Positions 7,936 to 17,600 of a DNA stretch of 64,000 bases are shown one piece after another. The position numbers and the translations under genes were made by a program. The DNA lies in the NCBI RefSeq assembly GCF_030818415.1, contig NZ_JAUTAE010000001.1:3932001-3996000 (forward strand), given 5' to 3'. Numbering within the stretch: position 1 is the first letter of the stretch; each line of letters starts with the position of its first letter. The notes beneath the pieces were generated by a model. That model was not told the origin of the DNA. It saw nothing but the letters and a program-made list of their open reading frames with translations, and ran no database searches. This DNA comes from Sphingomonas sp. SORGH_AS_0950 (GTDB lineage Bacteria; Pseudomonadota; Alphaproteobacteria; Sphingomonadales; Sphingomonadaceae).

Positions 7936-9741
7936 TCAGCGTGCCGGGGCGGCCGGCCGGGTCAGGTCGCTGGCCAGCCAGACCAGCGGCGCGTTCCAGT
8001 TGATCGCGACCTCGTTATGCGCATAGGCGCGGGCATCGTCGATCCAGCAGCGCTGGCCCACGCAATGCCCCTTCATCGGCGCGGAGGCGGGCTCGGGAAA
8101 GACGGTGCTGTTGGCCCCGCCACTCAGCACGCCGGGCGGCGGTCCAGGCATGCGGGCATCCATCTGATGCGCCCAGAAACGGTGATGCGGGTTCTTCATG
8201 GGCTTCCACCCGAAGCCGCTGACATAGCTCTGGTCGAGCGGATTGCGGCCCAGCGCATAATCCATCGTGTCGACCGCCGCGTCGCGGTAGCGGGCCTGCC
8301 CGGTGAAGCGCGCGGCCAGCGCCAGGATCATGCCCCGGCCCAGAATGCCGCTGTTCGACCCCCAGTGATAGGCGGTGTCGGCAAAGGGGATGTGATAGCC
8401 CGACCGCGCTTCCTCGGCCAGAAAGCGGTCGGCCAGTGCCACCAGCTTGGCGCGCGCGGCGGCGCGTTCGGCGGGCGCCACTCCGGTCGCGGTCGCCAGC
8501 GTGATGGTGCCCAACGCGGCGGTGCTGCCCCAGCTCGGCTCGGCGGTCAGCGGCGCGGCATGGAGCGGCATGGCGTGCAGCGCCTGGGCCAGTTCGGGCA
8601 TCCCGGTCGCGGCATAGAGCTCGGCGGTCGCCCAATAGAGTTCGTCGGACAGCTCGCCATCGCCGTAACCGCCGCTGCCGTTGAAGTCCTGCGCGGCATA
8701 GATGTCGGGATTGCGCCGCGCCGCGCGATACGCCTTGCCCGCCGCGACCAGGCAGCGTCTGGCGAAGGCGTCGTCGATCCCGCGCCAGATGCGCGCGCAT
8801 TGCGCCGCCGTCGCCGCCAGGTTCAGCGTCGCGGCGGTGCTGGGCGGATAGAGCAGCCGTTCCTCATGATCGTCGGCGGGCGCGGTGGGCAGCGCCGTCC
8901 AGTTGCGGTCGGCGATCTTGTGATGCGCCATCCCACCCGCATCGACCGGCGTCAGCTGCTTGACGCGCCCGGCCTGCCGCCCGACCGGCAGCGCCAGCGT
9001 CTGGCCGTCGGGCACCTGCATCGCCAGCAGGAAGCGCATCTCCCATGCCGTCTCGTCCAGCAGGTCGTTGATCCGGTTCCCCGCCTCGGGCAGCGCGGCG
9101 GCGCCATCGGGGAAGGGCGGCGACGCGGCATCGACCTCATAGAGATTTTGCAGCATCCACAGCGCGATGCCGCCATTGACGACATATTTGCCCTGGTCGC
9201 CCGCATCATACCATCCGCCGGTGACGTCCAGCCTATAGGGGCAGCCTGGCCAGACCGTGCCCGCCAGATCCGCCCCCTTGAAGCAGGTCACGACTTCCTT
9301 CGTATGACCGGCGGCCCGCGCCCATTGCGGCCCGCCGGCGAAACGCGCCTCGATCGGCACGCCTGCGCGCTGCTGGTAGAAGAAGTTCAGAGCGGCGCGG
9401 GCCAGCGGGGCATAGACGCCTGCGTCGATGGTGAAGACGGGGCTGGTCCGCCCGTCCACCTGAAGCCGGTAGCGGCCCGGCGCGGCGAAGCGGCCGAAAT
9501 CGATCTGGTGGACCGTGTCGCCCGAGGCGGCATCGGGACCGAAGGGCGTGCTCCGCCCCTCCGCCACCGTCGCGCCGCTTTCGTTCAAGAGCCGCCAGGG
9601 CAAGGGCTGCATGCCGTCATGCGCCAGGATGGCGCGCTTGGCGGTGTCGGGGCGAAAGCCGATCTGGTTGAGATGGGGCCCCGGCGCGTCGGTCGCACCG
9701 ATCGCGGCCAGCGCCAGCAGGGGAAGAACGAACCGCTTCAC
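7936..9741 (-). CDS. GH9 endoglucanase with N-terminal Ig-like domain
   Basis: A 601-residue protein with a short signal (MKRFVLPLLALAAIGA), an N-terminal CelD_N immunoglobulin-like domain (about 22-106, HLNQIGFRPDTAKRA) and a GH9 (alpha/alpha)6 barrel (about 110-595). GGWYDAGDQGKYV (175-187) carries the two catalytic-base aspartates Asp179 and Asp182; PHHRFWAHQ is the family His motif; Glu577 in HNEVAINWNAPLVW is the proton donor. GH9 enzymes invert beta-1,4-glucan bonds in cellulose, mixed-linkage glucan or xyloglucan backbones. The start is GTG at 9741, and GTGA (9738-9741) overlaps the stop of the third halogenase, so translation is coupled to the halogenases. No carbohydrate-binding module is present. 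Confidence 0.93.
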   Translation of the reverse strand: MKRFVLPLLALAAIGATDAPGPHLNQIGFRPDTAKRAILAHDGMQPLPWRLLNESGATVAEGRSTPFGPDAASGDTVHQIDFGRFAAPGRYRLQVDGRTSPVFTIDAGVYAPLARAALNFFYQQRAGVPIEARFAGGPQWARAAGHTKEVVTCFKGADLAGTVWPGCPYRLDVTGGWYDAGDQGKYVVNGGIALWMLQNLYEVDAASPPFPDGAAALPEAGNRINDLLDETAWEMRFLLAMQVPDGQTLALPVGRQAGRVKQLTPVDAGGMAHHKIADRNWTALPTAPADDHEERLLYPPSTAATLNLAATAAQCARIWRGIDDAFARRCLVAAGKAYRAARRNPDIYAAQDFNGSGGYGDGELSDELYWATAELYAATGMPELAQALHAMPLHAAPLTAEPSWGSTAALGTITLATATGVAPAERAAARAKLVALADRFLAEEARSGYHIPFADTAYHWGSNSGILGRGMILALAARFTGQARYRDAAVDTMDYALGRNPLDQSYVSGFGWKPMKNPHHRFWAHQMDARMPGPPPGVLSGGANSTVFPEPASAPMKGHCVGQRCWIDDARAYAHNEVAINWNAPLVWLASDLTRPAAPAR

Positions 9742-11369
9742 AAGATCACTCCCTGCGCCCGCCCGGCATCGGGGGCGGTGCGCGCAAAATCATAGCCGGT
9801 GTCGTCGGCCTTCGACGCCCCCGTCATGCCCGTTATCGCGGGGGCCAGCGGCGAGGGCGCGACGGCGCGCAGGAAATCGCCATGGCTGGGCAGCCGCGCC
9901 CCCGTCTCGGCATAGCCCTGATGCATCTGCGCCAGCGCCTGCGCCACCAGATTTTCGTCGAGCGCGTCGGCGGCAGGCTCCCACCCCTGCGGAACCAGCC
10001 CCTGGCCCAGGCAGACCGCGACCCAGCTGGGATTGCCGAACAGGTCATAGCCTTCGCGGAACAACCGCCCCTTGCCCGACCACAGTGCCATCTTGCGCGC
10101 CAGGCTGTCGGGCACGTCCATGGTGCGCACCCGGTCCCAGAAGGGCGTGTCGCCGCGCCGCGTCGCCTTGTAGTGGAGGATGATGAAGTCGCGCACATCC
10201 TCGTACAGGTCGTGCATCTGGCGGTTGAACTCGTCCCGCTCGGCCGGGTCGAAGCGGGCGTCGGGGAACAGCGCGATCAGCCGCTGGATCGCGGCCTGCA
10301 CCAGATGGATGCTGGTCGATTCCAGCGGTTCCAGAAAGCCGCTCGACAGGCCCAGCGCCACGACGTTGCGGTTCCAGCTTTGCCGACGCCGCCCGGCGGT
10401 GAAGCGCAGCTGGCGCGGATCGCCCAGCAACTCGCCCTCCAGGCTGCCGAGCAGCTGCGCGCGCGCGGCATCGTCGTCCAGATATTCGCTGCAATAGACC
10501 AGGCCATTGCCCATCCGGTGCTGAAGCGGGATGCGCCATTGCCAGCCCGCCTGCCGCGCGGTCGCGCGGGTGAAGGGATCGGGTTCGCGCGGGTCGGGCA
10601 GCGCGCACGGGGCGGCAACCGCGCGGTCGCAGGGCAGCCACCGGGCATAGCTTTCATAGCCGGTGCCCAGCGCCTCCTCGATCAGCAGGCCGCGAAAGCC
10701 CGAGCAGTCGATGAACAGGTCGCCCTCGATCCGGCGGCCATCGGCCAGCGTCACCGCCTCGACATAACCATCCTCTGGGCGCAGCCCGACCGCCTCGATC
10801 CGCCCCTCAATCCGTGTCACCCCGCCACGCTCGGCATAGCCGCGCAGGTAGCGGGCATAGAGCGAGGCATCGAAGTGGAAGGCGTAGAACAGCTCGCGGA
10901 TCGGCGAGCGCGCATCGGGTTTGGCGCGGCCGAACTTGCCCCCACGCGCCGCGACCGCGCTCATCGCCCAGTCGGCGATGTCGGGCAGGGCGGGCGTGCG
11001 GCTCTTCTCGCGCAGCCAGAGCTGGTGGAAATGGACGCCCTGCAAATCCTGGCCATAGCGTCCGAAAGGGTGGAAATAGCGTTCGCCGCGCTCGCCCCAG
11101 TCGACGAACTCGATCCCCAGCTTGAACGTGCCGCCGGTCGCGGCGAGAAACTCATTCTCGTCCAGCCCCAGCATCTGGTTGAAGGTGATGATCGGCGGGA
11201 TCGTCGCCTCGCCGACGCCGACCGTGCCGATCTCCTCGGACTCGATCAGCGTGACCTGGGTATAGCCGTTGTTGAGCAGCCGCGCGAAGGCGGCGGCGGC
11301 CATCCATCCGGCGGTGCCGCCGCCGACGATGACGACCCGGCGGATGCTGTGGTCATGGGATGTCGTCAT
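9738..11369 (-). CDS. Flavin-dependent halogenase, third of three
   Basis: A 543-residue 'tryptophan halogenase' family protein. Visible features: FAD-binding GGGTAGWM (about 16-23), VGVGEATIPPI (50-60), the halogenase lysine in GTFKLGIEFVDWGERG (Lys83), WQWRIPLQHRMGNG, and the flavin/halide segment SSGFLEPLESTSIHL. All residues expected for activity are present. Enzymes of this group linked to TBDRs are known from Xanthomonas and Caulobacter relatives and can halogenate (often brominate) indoles in vitro, but their natural substrate is not established. The start at 11369 (MTTSHDHSIRRVVIV) gives an ATGA overlap with the upstream halogenase; a start 11 codons earlier is possible but lies inside that gene. 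Confidence 0.9.
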   Translation of the reverse strand: MTTSHDHSIRRVVIVGGGTAGWMAAAAFARLLNNGYTQVTLIESEEIGTVGVGEATIPPIITFNQMLGLDENEFLAATGGTFKLGIEFVDWGERGERYFHPFGRYGQDLQGVHFHQLWLREKSRTPALPDIADWAMSAVAARGGKFGRAKPDARSPIRELFYAFHFDASLYARYLRGYAERGGVTRIEGRIEAVGLRPEDGYVEAVTLADGRRIEGDLFIDCSGFRGLLIEEALGTGYESYARWLPCDRAVAAPCALPDPREPDPFTRATARQAGWQWRIPLQHRMGNGLVYCSEYLDDDAARAQLLGSLEGELLGDPRQLRFTAGRRRQSWNRNVVALGLSSGFLEPLESTSIHLVQAAIQRLIALFPDARFDPAERDEFNRQMHDLYEDVRDFIILHYKATRRGDTPFWDRVRTMDVPDSLARKMALWSGKGRLFREGYDLFGNPSWVAVCLGQGLVPQGWEPAADALDENLVAQALAQMHQGYAETGARLPSHGDFLRAVAPSPLAPAITGMTGASKADDTGYDFARTAPDAGRAQGVIL

Positions 11370-12835
11370 CGGGCAAGGCGTCTCATCTGGGCCGCCCGCC
11401 ATTCGGCATGGGCGGGAAGGCGGGGCAGGGCGGCGGCGATGGCGTTGGTGAAGCGGTCCATCATGCCCCGCAACTCGGCGAAGGTCATGGTCTCGGCCAG
11501 CGGATCGACGCGACGCGGCAGGACACCCTGACCCAGCAGGATCGCGGCCCAGCTGTCGCGCGCGAACGTCTCTTCCTCATAGAAGGGCAGGCGGCCGCGC
11601 TCGGCGAATTGCGCCAGCGTATGCGCCAGGCTGGCGGGCGGCTCGGCACGCGCCACCGCCTGCCACATCGGCTCGGGGCGGCACGCGGTGCGGTAATGCG
11701 CGGCGAGGAAGTCGCGCACCCGCTCGGCCTCGGTCAGGGTCTGGCGGTTGAAATCCGCGCGCTCGACCGGGGCCATGTCCGCATCGGGCAGCATCGCGAC
11801 CAGCCGGTCGATCGCGCTCAGCGCCAGATGGAGGTTGCACCATTCCAGCGGCTCGACCTGGGTGGCGGCATCGCCGATCGCGACGCAATTGCCACGCCAG
11901 GGCTGGGCGCGGGTGCCGGGGCGGATCGTGACGGGCCGGTCCGGTGTCGCGCCGTCCGCCAGCATCGTGGCGGCCTGCGCATCGGACAGATGGGCGGAGG
12001 CATAGGCGATCCCGACCTGCCCGCCGCTCGACCAGCGCCATCCCGCCGCATGGGCGGTGACGGGGGTGAGCACCGGCGGCCCTTCGCCCCCCTGGCGGCT
12101 GCCGAGCAACACCCGGTCGCAGGGCAGCCAGGCGCTCCAGTCCTGCCGCTCCGCGTCGATCGCGCCGCGCAGCCGTGCCGCCGGGCCGGTCGCATCGACA
12201 TAGAGGTCGGCGGCCAGCGTCTCGCCGCCGGTCAGCCGGATGCCGGAGAGGAAGCCGCGCGCGTCGCAGGCGGCCTCGGCGATCTCGCCGACCGTCTCGC
12301 GCACCCCGACATGCAGGGCGAAGGCGCGCATCATCGCGCGGTGCCGGTCCAGGTCGAGCGTCAGGCCATAGTCGTGCGCGGCGAACAGCGTGTCGGGCGT
12401 CGGCGGTACGAAGCGCCCCGCACGCGCGGCTTGGGCGGCGGGGGAAAAGCCGTCGAACGGGGTGGTGCTGCCCTCGCGTGCCGCCCGTACCCAGTGGAGA
12501 TGGAAGGCGGCCGGACCGATGGCATGGCCATAGGAGCCATAGGCATGGACGTAATCGGGCAACCCCTCGGCCCAGCCCGCAAAGCGCGTGCCCAGCCGAT
12601 AGCCCGCCCCGGCACGCGTCACCCCGTCATCCTCGCCCAGCCCCAGATCGGCCTGGAAACCGGGAAGCGAGGGCAGGGTGCAGGCGATCCGGTCGGCCAG
12701 CGCATCGGGCGCGATCGCGGTGGCGAGCAGCGTGACGTCGAGGAACGGCGCGCGCCGCTTGAGCGCGGCGGCGGCGCACCAGCCGGTCAGCCCGCCGCCC
12801 GCGACCAGGACCCGCGTGATGGCGCGCGCCGTCAT
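11366..12835 (-). CDS. Divergent flavin-dependent halogenase-like protein, second of three
   Basis: A 489-residue protein of the same family but strongly diverged. The FAD glycine motif survives (GGGLTGWCAAAAL, 13-25). The VGVGEAT motif is absent. The segment that carries the essential lysine in both neighbours (TFKLGIEF) reads GYRLGTRF, with Arg80 in place of Lys. WRWRIPLQ is WRWSSGGQ. The VEPLEWCNLHLA segment keeps a Glu. It may therefore be a non-halogenating flavoprotein or an accessory subunit. ATG 12835 overlaps the upstream stop (ATGA, 12832-12835) and its own stop overlaps the third halogenase start. The frame is open 81 codons upstream but only inside the preceding gene. Confidence 0.8.
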   Translation of the reverse strand: MTARAITRVLVAGGGLTGWCAAAALKRRAPFLDVTLLATAIAPDALADRIACTLPSLPGFQADLGLGEDDGVTRAGAGYRLGTRFAGWAEGLPDYVHAYGSYGHAIGPAAFHLHWVRAAREGSTTPFDGFSPAAQAARAGRFVPPTPDTLFAAHDYGLTLDLDRHRAMMRAFALHVGVRETVGEIAEAACDARGFLSGIRLTGGETLAADLYVDATGPAARLRGAIDAERQDWSAWLPCDRVLLGSRQGGEGPPVLTPVTAHAAGWRWSSGGQVGIAYASAHLSDAQAATMLADGATPDRPVTIRPGTRAQPWRGNCVAIGDAATQVEPLEWCNLHLALSAIDRLVAMLPDADMAPVERADFNRQTLTEAERVRDFLAAHYRTACRPEPMWQAVARAEPPASLAHTLAQFAERGRLPFYEEETFARDSWAAILLGQGVLPRRVDPLAETMTFAELRGMMDRFTNAIAAALPRLPAHAEWRAAQMRRLAR

Positions 12836-14343
12836 GCCGCCTCCACCATCGGGCAATAGCGTTGCAGGAAGGCGCGGTGATCGGCCCGCGCGCCGACATC
12901 GGCATCGATCTCCGCCTGCAGGTCCGCGACCGCGCGGGTCAGCGCGTCGGCCCTTGCGACATCGGCGCGCGGGTCCCAGCCTTCGGGCAGGATGCCCTGG
13001 CCCAGATAGACCGCGATCCAGCTGGCATCCAGGAACACGCCCTCGCGATATTTCACCACCCGCGCCCGCCTGCGCCACAATTCCATCTTCTCGGCCAGGC
13101 TGTCCGGGATGGGCATGGTGCGGACATAGTTCCAGAAGGGGGAATCGTCGCGGGTCGTGGCGTGATAATGCAGGATCAGGAAGTCGCGGATCCGGTCATA
13201 TTCCAGGTCGATGATCCGGTTGAACTCGTCGCGGTCCGACGCGGCCATCCCGCGCTCGGGAAACAGCTCGATCAGCGCGGTGATCGCCTGCTGCACCAGA
13301 TAGATGCTGGTCGATTCCAGCGGCTCCAGAAAGCCGCTGGCCAGCCCTATGGCCACGCAATTGCCGACCCAGCTGCGCCGCCGCCGCCCCGCCTTGAATC
13401 GCAAGAGGCGCGGGCTGGCGAGCGGTTCGCCCTCCACCGCCTGCTCCAGCGCGCGCGCCGCCTCGTCGTCGCCGATAAAGTCGCTGGCATAGACATAGCC
13501 ATTGCCGGTGCGATGCTGGAGCGGAATGCGCCAGCGCCATCCGGCGGGCATCGCGATCGCGCTGGTATAGGGGGTGACGGCGGTCTCGGTCCGGCACGGC
13601 ATCGCCACCGCGCGGTCGGTCGGCAGCCATTTCGACCAGTCCTCGAACGGCTCCTCCAGCGTCTGCCCGAGCAGGAGCGAGCGGAAGCCCGAACAGTCGA
13701 TGAAGAGGTCGCCCTCCACCCGCTCGCCATCCGCCAGCGTGACCGCGCGGATCAGGCCGCTCTCGCCGTCGCGCTCGACATTGACGACCATCCCTTCGGT
13801 CCGCACCGCGCCGGCCTCCTCGGCCAATTGCCGCAGATAGGGGGCAAAGAGCAGCGCGTCGAACTGATAGGCATAGCCGAAGGTCGAGGAGAGATCCTCG
13901 CGATCCCGCCCCGGATGGTCGAACCGCCCCGCGCGCGCCAGCGCGCAGGCATAGGACAGCCGGTCGAGCGGCGGCGGCGCGTGCCCCTCCCGCGCCAGCC
14001 GCGTCCAGTAATGGTGGAAGTCGATCGGGCCCGAACCGCGTCCGAAGGTGCCGAAGGGATGGATATAGCTGTCCCCGATCCGGCCCCAGTCGCGAAACTC
14101 GATCCCCAGTTTGAACGTCGCGCGGGTGCGCGCCATGAAATCGGCCTCGGCGATGCCCAGCCGTTCGTTGAAGGCGCGGATATGGGGCAGGGTGGCCTCG
14201 CCGACACCGACCACGCCGATCGCCTCGGATTCGATCAGCCGTACCGAACAGCGTCCTGAAACGAGACGCGTCAGCGCGGCGCCGGCCATCCACCCGGCGG
14301 TCCCGCCGCCCACGATGACGACCCGCAGCCGATCCGTTGTCAC
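12832..14343 (-). CDS. Flavin-dependent halogenase, first of three
   Basis: A 503-residue flavin-dependent halogenase: GGGTAGWM (12-19), VGVGEATLPHI (46-56), catalytic-type lysine in ATFKLGIEFRDWG (Lys78), GWRWRIPLQHRTGNGYVYASDF and ASGFLEPLESTSIYLVQQA. It heads the operon of three halogenases, GH9 and GH1. GTG 14343 was chosen: AAAGGGGGGG lies 7 bases upstream and the protein then begins MTTDRLRVVIVGGG, exactly where the family starts. An ATG at 14351 is out of frame and an in-frame ATG at 14394 would add 17 residues without a ribosome-binding site. The substrate is unknown; association with polysaccharide genes is a recurrent feature of this branch. Confidence 0.9.
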   Translation of the reverse strand: MTTDRLRVVIVGGGTAGWMAGAALTRLVSGRCSVRLIESEAIGVVGVGEATLPHIRAFNERLGIAEADFMARTRATFKLGIEFRDWGRIGDSYIHPFGTFGRGSGPIDFHHYWTRLAREGHAPPPLDRLSYACALARAGRFDHPGRDREDLSSTFGYAYQFDALLFAPYLRQLAEEAGAVRTEGMVVNVERDGESGLIRAVTLADGERVEGDLFIDCSGFRSLLLGQTLEEPFEDWSKWLPTDRAVAMPCRTETAVTPYTSAIAMPAGWRWRIPLQHRTGNGYVYASDFIGDDEAARALEQAVEGEPLASPRLLRFKAGRRRRSWVGNCVAIGLASGFLEPLESTSIYLVQQAITALIELFPERGMAASDRDEFNRIIDLEYDRIRDFLILHYHATTRDDSPFWNYVRTMPIPDSLAEKMELWRRRARVVKYREGVFLDASWIAVYLGQGILPEGWDPRADVARADALTRAVADLQAEIDADVGARADHRAFLQRYCPMVEAA

Positions 14344-14477
14344 GCTACCATCCCCCCCTTTGGCCTCGATTCCCGTGCCAATTCTCCAAGTCATGCCGCG
14401 CCTTGGCCCTTGCCGCAATCCGTCGCGACGCGAAGCGTGGCAGGAATGTCGCACCTTGTCCCGGATCGGCCATTTTT

Positions 14478-14555
14478 AAGATCAGTATCTTGTTGTTTCG
14501 CGACTGGTAGCGCAATCATGTTGCGGTGAATCGCGGTAACAGTCGCGATCGCGAC
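14478..14555. promoter_or_regulatory. Divergent control region between the halogenase operon and the second TBDR
   Basis: The 14344-14605 gap has no gene. It contains the dyad AAGATCAGTATCTT (14478-14491), TGGTAGCGCAATCA (14505-14518; TGGTAGCGC is a good half of the palindrome TGGTAGCGCTACCA bound by some LacI-family sugar repressors) and the perfect palindrome GTCGCGATCGCGAC (14542-14555). These are plausible operator sites controlling both divergent transcripts. No regulator gene is adjacent, so the assignment is inference. Confidence 0.45.
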
Positions 14556-14586
14556 CTAGTCTGCGACGTCAATAGTGGCGCGCACA

Positions 14587-14599
14587 AAAGGGGGGGATG
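14587..14599 (+). promoter_or_regulatory. Unusual G7 ribosome-binding site, mirrored in the divergent operon
   Basis: AAAGGGGGGGATG occurs here on the plus strand and, base for base, on the minus strand at 14361-14349 before the first halogenase. In both cases an ATG abuts the G-run and the more credible start codon lies 8-9 bases after the run (ATG 14606; GTG 14343). This decides the start choices for both genes. Confidence 0.5.
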
Positions 14600-14605
14600 A
14601 CCGTT

Positions 14606-17600
14606 ATGCGCAGCTTTGCGCCGCTCACGTCCAATACCAATCGTTTTTCGCGCCTTCTGTTCGGGGCGTCCGCCGGTGCGCTGTGCATCGCCTCGCTGAG
14701 CGCGCCCGCCTTCGCGCAGGCCGCCGATCCGCAGGCTGCGGCCGGAGCGGACCAGTCCACCTCCTCGCCGACCGGATCCGTCGCGGGCCAGGGCACGGCC
14801 GGATCGGCGACGCCGCCGACCAGCGCCGCTGTCGGCACCGCCGGATCGCAGCCCGCCGCGGGCGACGAGCTCGGCAGCGAAAAGGAAGTCGTCGTCACCG
14901 GCATCCGCCAGAGCCTGGCCAACGCCCAGTCGATCAAGCGCAATTCCGACACCGTGGTCGACGCGATCACCGCCAGCGACATCGGCGCGCTGCCCGACCG
15001 TTCGGTGACCGAGGCGTTGCAGCGCGTGCCCGGCGTGTCGATCAGCCGCTTCGCCGCCGCCAACGATCCCGACCACTTCTCGGTCGAGGGTTCGGGCGTC
15101 GCGGTGCGCGGCCTGACCTTCGTCCGGTCCGAGTTCAACGGCCGCGACACCTTCTCGGCGGGTATCGGCGGGCAGGCGATCAACTTCTCCGACGTGCCCG
15201 CCGAACTGCTCGGCTCGGTCGAGGTGTACAAGAACGCCACCGCCGATCTGATCGAGGGCGGCCTAGCCGGTACGGTCAACCTGAACACCCGCAAGCCGTT
15301 CGACAACAAGGGTTTCCATATCGGCTTCACGGCCGAGGGCAATTATGGCGACTTCAAGAAGAAATGGTCGCCGACGGGCTCTCTGCTGGTCAGCAACACC
15401 TGGGATACCGGCATCGGCCGCTTCGGCCTGCTCGGCAACATCTCCTACTCGCGCGTCCGCAGCCGGGCGGACAGCATCCGCATCACCAATATCCAGACCC
15501 GCGACAACACGCTGGCGCTGGCGGCCAATTCGACCACCGCGCAGAATTGCCGCAACCCCTTGCCCGGCACGGTCGACCAGACGACGCTGCCCGTGGGCGG
15601 CACGACCGGGTTCGCGTGCGGCGCGGCCAGCACGCCGGGCGCGGACGGCTATCTCGACCCGGCATCGCTGCGCTACGCACCGATCGGCGGCCAGTTCGCG
15701 ACGCAGGAATTCGATCGCAAGCGTGACGGCATCGCGTTGGCGGGCCAGTGGCAGAGCAATGACGAGCGCACCGTCCTGACGGCGCAATTCTTGCGGACCC
15801 ACACGGTCAACAACACGTCGGAGCGGACCTTCGAGACCGCGCCCGATCTGGCCGAATACAACACCTATCCGGTGGGCTGTCTGCAGAACAATCTGGGCCC
15901 CAACAACGCGACGATCGCCCAGTGCCCGACCGGCACGACCAAGAACTATGTCTACGACGCCAACGGCCTGTTCCAGTCGGGGTACATCACCGCGCCGGGC
16001 AACGGGTATCGCGCCAGCTGCAGCGGTCAGGCGACCTGCTGGGTTCCCACCGGCGGTACGCAGCAGTCGCTGGCGCGCGGCATGACGCGGGACGAGAACA
16101 CCGTCACCGACTTCGGCGTCAACCTGAAGACCCAGCTCGACGACCATTGGTCGGTCAATCTCGACGGCGACTATACCCGTGCGAAGAAGACCAACACCGA
16201 TCTGCGCGTGTTCGGCTCGACCTTCGCCGACTCCGAACTCGACCTGTCGGGCAATTTGCCGGTCGTCATCCCGCACAAGCCGACGACGCTCCAGGCGAGC
16301 TGGGCAACGCCCAACCCGACCTTGAACCAGCAGAGCGATTCGCAATATTTCGCCAACCGCAACGTCCAGTTCTGGCGCGCGGCGATGGACCATCTCGAAG
16401 AGAGCGTGGGCCGCGAATATGCGTTCAAGGCCGATGTCGACTATAAGTTCGACGAAGGCAGCTTCTTTACCCGCGCCCGGTTCGGCGCCCGCTATGCCGA
16501 CCGTGCGTCGGAAGTGCGCTACACCACCTATAACTGGGGTGCGCTGTCGGAAGTCTGGTCGGGCAGCAACCCCGTGTCCTTCGCACAGCAGCCGGGCCAG
16601 ACCGAGCTCTATACCTTCCCGAACTTCTTCCGTGGTGCGACCAACGGTTCGCCGTCCGCCTATTATTATACCGGCAACATGACGGATGATTATCAGCAGG
16701 CGGCGGCCTATTTCCAGTCGATCGGCAATTTGTGGAAGTCGGCCAATGGTTCGACCGCCACGACCTGGTCGCCGCTGGCGCAGCGGGCGGGCGTCGTGTC
16801 GGGCACGCCGTATCTGCCATCGGAAATCCAGCTGGTGAACCAGCAGGACAAGAACGCCTTTGCGCAGCTGAACTTCGCGACGCCGGGCGACCTGTTCCCG
16901 GGCGTTCGGATGAGCGGCAATATCGGCGTCCGCTATGTCCTGACCGACGTGACCTCGGCAGGCTCGATCGGTGCGCCGACCCGGCAGCAGACGGGCACGA
17001 CCGACGAGTTCGAGGTCCGGTGCGCGCCGCAGACCACGACGCAAAATGGCGTCAGCGTCACCGCCGTGCCGACGGGCATCTGCCAGCTCGGCAGGCCAGC
17101 CTATAACGCGATCCGGCAATTCTCGACCGGGGTCACGACGCCCGATACGGCGCGCAGCCAATATCATTACTGGCTGCCGAGCATGAACCTGAAGTTCGGG
17201 ATCGGTCGCGACGTGGTGCTGCGTCTGGCGGCGTCGAAGGTGATGACGCGTCCGGACTTCGCCAATATCCGCAACTTCCTGCAACTCGGCTTTGATGCCA
17301 ATGGCGGCCAGATCACCGCGACGGCGGGCAATCCCTATTTGAAGCCGGCCACCGCGTGGCAGTTCGACGCCACGGTCGAATGGTATTTCGCCCGTGTCGG
17401 CCAGCTGTCGTTGGACGTCTTCTACAAGTCGGTGAAGGACTTCTTCTACCAGTCGGTCACCACCCGCAACATCACCAGCAACGGCATCACCCAGTCGGTG
17501 CTGGTGCGCGGGCCGTCCAACTATGACGGCACGGGCAAGATCAAGGGCTTCGAGGCGGCGTATCAGCAGACCTTCGACTTCCTGCCGGGGCTGCTCGGTG

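Noticed and set aside
7909..9795. 628-codon plus-strand frame across GH9
   Set aside because: GH9 on the minus strand has its full catalytic set and coupling to the halogenases; the plus frame has no recognisable family.
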